DNA of 11,010 bases from DASSZN01 sp035702805 (GTDB taxonomy: Bacteria > Chloroflexota > Chloroflexia > Thermomicrobiales > Thermomicrobiaceae): the NCBI GenBank assembly GCA_035702805.1, contig DASSZN010000063.1, forward strand, positions 1 to 11,010. Reading direction: 5' to 3'. A program made the translations under genes and the position numbers. The notes below the pieces were generated by a model. That model was not told where the DNA came from. It was given only the letters and a program-made list of their open reading frames with translations, and did not search any database. How positions within the stretch are numbered: position 1 is the first letter of the stretch; the number at the start of each line of letters is the position of its first letter. Below, one piece after another: positions 8,068-11,010 of the stretch.

Positions 8068-8083
8068 CGCGGGAGGGCCCGCG
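8068..8083 (+). terminator. short GC hairpin after the deacetylase gene, possible terminator
   Basis: CGCGGG (8068-8073) pairs with CCCGCG (8078-8083) around an AGGG loop, starting 3 nt after the deacetylase stop codon. There is no U tract after it, so intrinsic termination is doubtful; it may only stabilise the 3' end. Confidence 0.3.
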
Positions 8084-8100
8084 TCCGGCCTAAGCCGCGA

Positions 8101-8106
8101 TAGAAT
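8101..8106 (+). promoter_or_regulatory. possible -10 element of the metG leader transcript
   Basis: TAGAAT matches the sigma-70 -10 consensus at 5 of 6 positions and lies about 15 nt before the first T-box helix, the right place for a leader promoter. No recognisable -35 lies 16-18 nt upstream (the region is GC-rich), so support is limited to this hexamer and its position. Confidence 0.4.
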
Positions 8107-8119
8107 GTCAAACGCGGGA

Positions 8120-8391
8120 AAGGCTGCGACGAGGACCGGTACGGCGACGAGATCGTCGGGTGAAGAGAGCCGCGACGCTGGGATGCGGCCCCGACTCCGC
8201 CGGACATGACCTCCGAGCCGCGCACCGAACGGGTAACCCAGTAGGCTGCGCCGGTCGCCCCCGTTATCGGGCAGGGCTGACGACGGTCAGCACGAGGTCC
8301 GCGCCGCGGGGTGCGGGCGAAGCAGGGTGGTACCACGGGTGTCCTCCGTCCCTGCGTGGAGGACGCGGCACGCTCGTGGAGGACCCCCATA
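8120..8391 (+). promoter_or_regulatory. tRNA-Met-responsive T-box leader, translational type
   Basis: Stem I can be traced: base GGCU/AGCC (8122-8125/8216-8219), GGA/UCC (8133-8135/8212-8214), the specifier loop with AUG at 8206-8208, then CGGCG/CGCCG (8142-8146/8198-8202), GUCGGG/CCCGAC (8155-8160/8190-8195), the AGAGA bulge, and GCCGC/GCGGC (8169-8173/8185-8189). Stem II has GAAC...AGUAG; the CCGUUA pseudoknot motif is at 8261-8266; Stem III is GCUGAC/GUCAGC (8276-8281/8286-8291). The T-box AGGGTGGTACCACGG follows at 8324-8338; its UGGU bulge complements an ACCA tRNA end. Antisequestrator: 8322-8327/8350-8355 plus 8335-8338/8346-8349. Competing form: GUCCUCC (8341-8347) pairs with the metG SD GGAGGAC (8378-8384), extended by GGG/CCC (8337-8339/8386-8388). 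No terminator U tract exists. Uncharged tRNA-Met should therefore expose the SD and turn translation on. Confidence 0.9.
8355..8384 (+). repeat. 10-nt direct repeat containing the metG Shine-Dalgarno sequence
   Basis: CGTGGAGGAC occurs at 8355-8364 and 8375-8384, exactly 20 nt apart. The second copy is the metG ribosome binding site, 8 nt before ATG. The first copy has no usable start codon at the proper distance but can pair with the same anti-SD strand GUCCUCC (8341-8347) as a local hairpin. Confidence 0.75.
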
Positions 8392-9939
8392 ATGAGCGGC
8401 AGCCCATACTACGTCACCACGCCGATCTACTACGCCAACGCCGACCCGCACATCGGAACCCTCTACACCACCGTCGTGGCCGACTTCCTCGCGCGCTTCC
8501 ACCGACTGCTCGGCCACGACGTCCGGCTCACGACCGGGAGCGACGAGCACGGCGAGAAGATCTTCCAGGCCGCGTTAGCTCGCGGCGAGCCGGCGCAGGT
8601 CTTCGTCGACCGGGTGGCGGCGAGTTTCCAGTCTGCCTGGGGCGCGTTCCTGGTGGGCGACCACACCTTCGTCCGCACCACCGACTCCATGCACGCAGCG
8701 GTGGTGCGGGACGCGCTCGAGCGCGTACGTGCCGCCGGCGACGTGTACTTCGCGGAGTACGAGGGTCGCTACTGCGTGGGCTGCGAGCGCTTCCTGGCTG
8801 AGCGGGAACTGGTCGACGGCCGTTGCCCCGACCACGACCGCGCGCCCGAGCCGCGCCGAGAGGGCAACTGGTTCTTCCGCATGGGGCGCTACCAGGACGA
8901 CATCCGGCGAGCGATCCAGGTGAACCCGGCGCTGATCACGCCGGAGCGCTACCGCAACGAGACGCTGGCGATGCTGGCCGAGCCCGTTGGTGACCTCTCG
9001 ATCTCACGTCCGCGAACGCGCGTGCCCTGGGGCATCCCCGTCCCCTGGGATCCGTCCCAGGTCACCTACGTCTGGTTCGACGCGCTGCTCGCCTACCTCA
9101 CGGCGCTCGATGGCGACGAGCGGCACCGTTCCTGGCCGGCCGCGCACCACCTGATCGGCAAGGACATCCTGAAACCCCACGCGATCTTCTGGCCGGCAAT
9201 GCTGCTGGCGATGGGGTTACCGGTCTACCGGAGACTGCTCGTCGGGGGCTACCTGCTGGGCGCGGACGGCCGCAAGATGAGCAAATCCCTCGGCAACGTC
9301 GTCGACCCGTTCACCCTGGCAGCCGCGTTCGGCCCGGACGCGGTGCGCTACTACCTGCTGCGCGAGTTCCCTTACGGACAGGACGGCAGCGTGTCGGCCG
9401 CCGCTCTCCAGGCGCGCTACACCGCCGACCTGGCGAACACGCTGGGAAACCTGGTCAACCGCGTGCGCACCATGATCCTGCGTTACCGGGACGGCGTGGT
9501 ACCGGAGGGGCATGCTTCACCGGCCGATCGCGAATTGGTCGATGGCGGCGCGTCGCTGCTGGCGCGCGTCACGCCGCTGGTCGACGACCTCTACTTCCAC
9601 CGCGCGCTCGAGCAGGCTATGGCATTCGTCCAGTCGCTCAACCGCTACGTGGACGAGACGCAGCCCTGGCAGCTGGCAAAGTCCATGGGTGCGGCGGAGC
9701 GACTCGACGCCGTGCTCGCGAACCTCGTCGAGGGGCTGCGCATCGCTTCGGGCGTGCTCGCCCCAGCCATGCCCGGCAAGGCAGCCGAGGTCCGGGGAAG
9801 CCTGGGCCTGGATCCACCGGGACATGACGCACTCGACCACTGGACGTCGACGTGCGCCGGCCGCCGAGTCCCCCGGGAGGCTCCGCTCCTCTTCCCGCCC
9901 GTTGCCTGGCCGCTGGAAGACGCACCGCCGAGACCGTAA
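8392..9939 (+). CDS. metG: methionyl-tRNA synthetase
   Basis: A cytoplasmic class I synthetase charging tRNA-Met, 515 residues, without the C-terminal EMAP-like tRNA-binding domain found in longer MetRS. The nucleotide-binding signature is PHIGTLYTT (from residue 19), with Thr in the last position of HIGH; KMSKS is perfect at 295-299. A single zinc knuckle reads Cys128-x2-Cys131 ... Cys145-x2-His148, the Thermus-like one-zinc arrangement, followed by EGNWFFRM. The C-terminal helical anticodon-binding domain includes LVNRV and ETQPWQL. The start is ATG 8392 with SD GGAGGA (8378-8383). An in-frame GTG at 8311 would translate through the T-box itself and is rejected. Expression is predicted to follow uncharged tRNA-Met through the upstream leader. 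The nitroreductase gene follows 44 nt after its stop and could be co-transcribed. Confidence 0.96.
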   Translation: MSGSPYYVTTPIYYANADPHIGTLYTTVVADFLARFHRLLGHDVRLTTGSDEHGEKIFQAALARGEPAQVFVDRVAASFQSAWGAFLVGDHTFVRTTDSMHAAVVRDALERVRAAGDVYFAEYEGRYCVGCERFLAERELVDGRCPDHDRAPEPRREGNWFFRMGRYQDDIRRAIQVNPALITPERYRNETLAMLAEPVGDLSISRPRTRVPWGIPVPWDPSQVTYVWFDALLAYLTALDGDERHRSWPAAHHLIGKDILKPHAIFWPAMLLAMGLPVYRRLLVGGYLLGADGRKMSKSLGNVVDPFTLAAAFGPDAVRYYLLREFPYGQDGSVSAAALQARYTADLANTLGNLVNRVRTMILRYRDGVVPEGHASPADRELVDGGASLLARVTPLVDDLYFHRALEQAMAFVQSLNRYVDETQPWQLAKSMGAAERLDAVLANLVEGLRIASGVLAPAMPGKAAEVRGSLGLDPPGHDALDHWTSTCAGRRVPREAPLLFPPVAWPLEDAPPRP

Positions 9940-9983
9940 GATCCGCCAGGACTCGGGCAGAGAGAGCAGGGAGGGAGCCGACC

Positions 9984-10574
9984 ATGGAGTTCGCCGACGT
10001 CGTGCGCAAACGCCGCATCGTGCGCCACTTCCGGACCGACCCGATCGCGCCGGAAACGCTCGACCGGATGCTGCGTCTCACCCGGCACGCGCCGAGCGCC
10101 GGGTACACGCAGGGGCAGTCGTTCGTCGTGGTGACGGACCCGGAGACGCGCCGTGCCGTGGGTCAGATCTGCGGCGAGGACGAGTACGCCGAGCACTTCG
10201 GCCACCGCTGGGTCTCCGAGGCGCCGGTGCAGGTGATCGCCTGCACCAGCGAGGCGGCCTACCACGCCCGCTACCAGGAGTCCGACAAGGTCCAGGAGGA
10301 CGGCACCGAGATCGTGTGGCCGGTGCCGTACTGGTTCCTCGACATCGGCTGCTCGGTGATGGTGCTGCTTCTCGCCGCCGTCGACGAGGGGCTGGCCGCC
10401 GGCTACACCGGCACGCACGACCTCGACGGGCTGCGCGCGCTGCTCGGCATCCCGCCGGAGGTGACGCCGGTCGGCGTCATCCCGATCGGCTACCCGGCGC
10501 CCGACGTTCCCTCGCCGTCCCTCAAGCGCGGGCGCAAGCCGCGCGCGGAGTTCGTCCACCGGGAGCGCTGGTAG
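9984..10574 (+). CDS. nitroreductase family protein (FMN-dependent)
   Basis: A 196-residue flavin oxidoreductase of the nitroreductase fold, normally a homodimer binding FMN between subunits and reducing nitro compounds, quinones or other acceptors with NAD(P)H. Seen: an N-terminal RKRRIVRHF (residues 8-16), the usual phosphate-binding Arg cluster; APSAGYTQGQSFVVV, the family's second FMN motif; a central helix-rich region; and PVGVIPIGYP near the C-terminus, the third conserved block. The physiological substrate is unknown. The start is ATG 9984, with GGGAGGGAG (9969-9977) 6 nt upstream; the frame is open further upstream but overlaps the end of metG. It lies 44 nt after metG with no terminator seen, so it may share the T-box-controlled transcript, although translation has its own ribosome site. 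Confidence 0.88.
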   Translation: MEFADVVRKRRIVRHFRTDPIAPETLDRMLRLTRHAPSAGYTQGQSFVVVTDPETRRAVGQICGEDEYAEHFGHRWVSEAPVQVIACTSEAAYHARYQESDKVQEDGTEIVWPVPYWFLDIGCSVMVLLLAAVDEGLAAGYTGTHDLDGLRALLGIPPEVTPVGVIPIGYPAPDVPSPSLKRGRKPRAEFVHRERW

Positions 10575-10598
10575 GCGGCCGCACGCCCGAACGGCGGG

Positions 10599-10991
10599 TC
10601 AGCCGCCGATTACCGCGTCGGCCTCGATCTCGACCAGGTACTCATCCCCGACCAGCCGACTGACCTCGACCAGCGTGTTGGCCGGCCGGACGTCGCCGAA
10701 GACCGCCGCGTGCGCCCGGCCGACGGCCTCCCAGTCGGCCACGTTCCGCACGTAGATGCGGGTGCGCACCACGTCCGACGCCGACGCGCCTGCCTCGCGG
10801 AGCGCCGCCAGGATCTTCGCCAGCGCGTAGCGGGCCTGCGCCTCCGGGTCGCCTGGACCGACGACCTCGCCCCGCTCGTCGGTCGCGGTGGTGCCCGACA
10901 CGAACACCAGGCTGCCCACCCGCACCGCGCGCGAGTAGCCGACCGCCGCCTCCCAGACACTCCCCGACGCGACTCGCCGCCGCTCGACCAT
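10599..10991 (-). CDS. Rid (YjgF/YER057c/UK114) family protein
   Basis: A 130-residue small trimeric-type protein. The family signature appears as RPANTLVEVSRL followed by YLVEIEADAVI at the C-terminus, and VFVSGTTA near residue 29-36. RidA proper hydrolyses reactive 2-aminoacrylate and other enamines/imines using an Arg in the PAR motif; here that position is Asn (RPAN). The protein therefore probably belongs to a Rid subgroup without classical imine deaminase activity. The acidic residue in EIEA is kept. The start ATG 10989-10991 has GGGAG (10997-11001) 5 nt upstream. It is convergent with the nitroreductase gene, with only 24 bases between stops, and its upstream region lies at the window edge. 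Confidence 0.88.
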   Translation of the reverse strand: MVERRRVASGSVWEAAVGYSRAVRVGSLVFVSGTTATDERGEVVGPGDPEAQARYALAKILAALREAGASASDVVRTRIYVRNVADWEAVGRAHAAVFGDVRPANTLVEVSRLVGDEYLVEIEADAVIGG

Positions 10992-11010
10992 CCCCGCTCC
11001 CTTTCACGCG

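Noticed and set aside
8341..8364. Transcription terminator in the metG leader (GTCCTCC/GGAGGAC hairpin)
   Set aside because: No U tract follows, and the same strand pairs better with the SD, fitting translational control.
8311..8391. In-frame GTG upstream extension of metG
   Set aside because: It would translate through the T-box and sequestrator; the ATG at 8392 has a strong SD and begins the normal MetRS N-terminus.

Overview
The window is very GC-rich with dense gene packing, strong Shine-Dalgarno sequences and some GTG starts. A translational T-box ahead of a Thermus-type methionyl-tRNA synthetase, a Ser/Thr kinase, a thiolase/DUF35 pair and a DHA2 transporter together fit a Chloroflexota bacterium, perhaps a Sphaerobacter/Thermomicrobia relative, with a high-GC actinobacterium as the alternative. 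This is inference from content; no 16S or other marker is present.

Layout. 1-892 (+): C-terminal part of a tail-anchored Ser/Thr kinase, cut by the window edge. 923-1807 (-): DUF2231-type membrane domain fused to a Rieske [2Fe-2S] domain. 1942-1964: terminator-like hairpin. 1994-3393 (-): a coupled thiolase and zinc-ribbon-less DUF35 pair. 3534-5012 (-): a 14-helix DHA2-type MFS exporter. 5203-5757 (-): an AhpD/carboxymuconolactone-decarboxylase-family gene interrupted by one in-frame TGA. 5872-8064 (+): a two-gene operon of a guanidine-modifying hydrolase and an HDAC/acetylpolyamine-type deacetylase. 8120-8391 (+): a T-box leader, then methionyl-tRNA synthetase (8392-9939) and a nitroreductase (9984-10574). 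10599-10991 (-): a Rid-family protein.

Two items stand out. First, the AhpD-like gene has TGA exactly where the family has its second, nucleophilic cysteine (C-P-L-TGA-Q-D-L-H, i.e. CxxU-x3-H). The same frame continues intact on both sides, and a six-base-pair SECIS-like hairpin has its loop starting 18 nt after the TGA. It reads best as an unannotated selenoprotein of 184 residues; ordinary gene calling would give two fragments or a pseudogene. Second, the metG leader is a near-complete T-box with an AUG specifier and a UGGU bulge. It has no terminator; instead an anti-Shine-Dalgarno strand can mask the metG ribosome binding site, implying translational control by uncharged tRNA-Met. A 10-nt direct repeat containing the Shine-Dalgarno sequence gives that switch a second possible pairing partner.

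The remaining genes look like ordinary chromosomal metabolism and transport. I saw no insertion sequences, CRISPR arrays, tRNA or rRNA genes.
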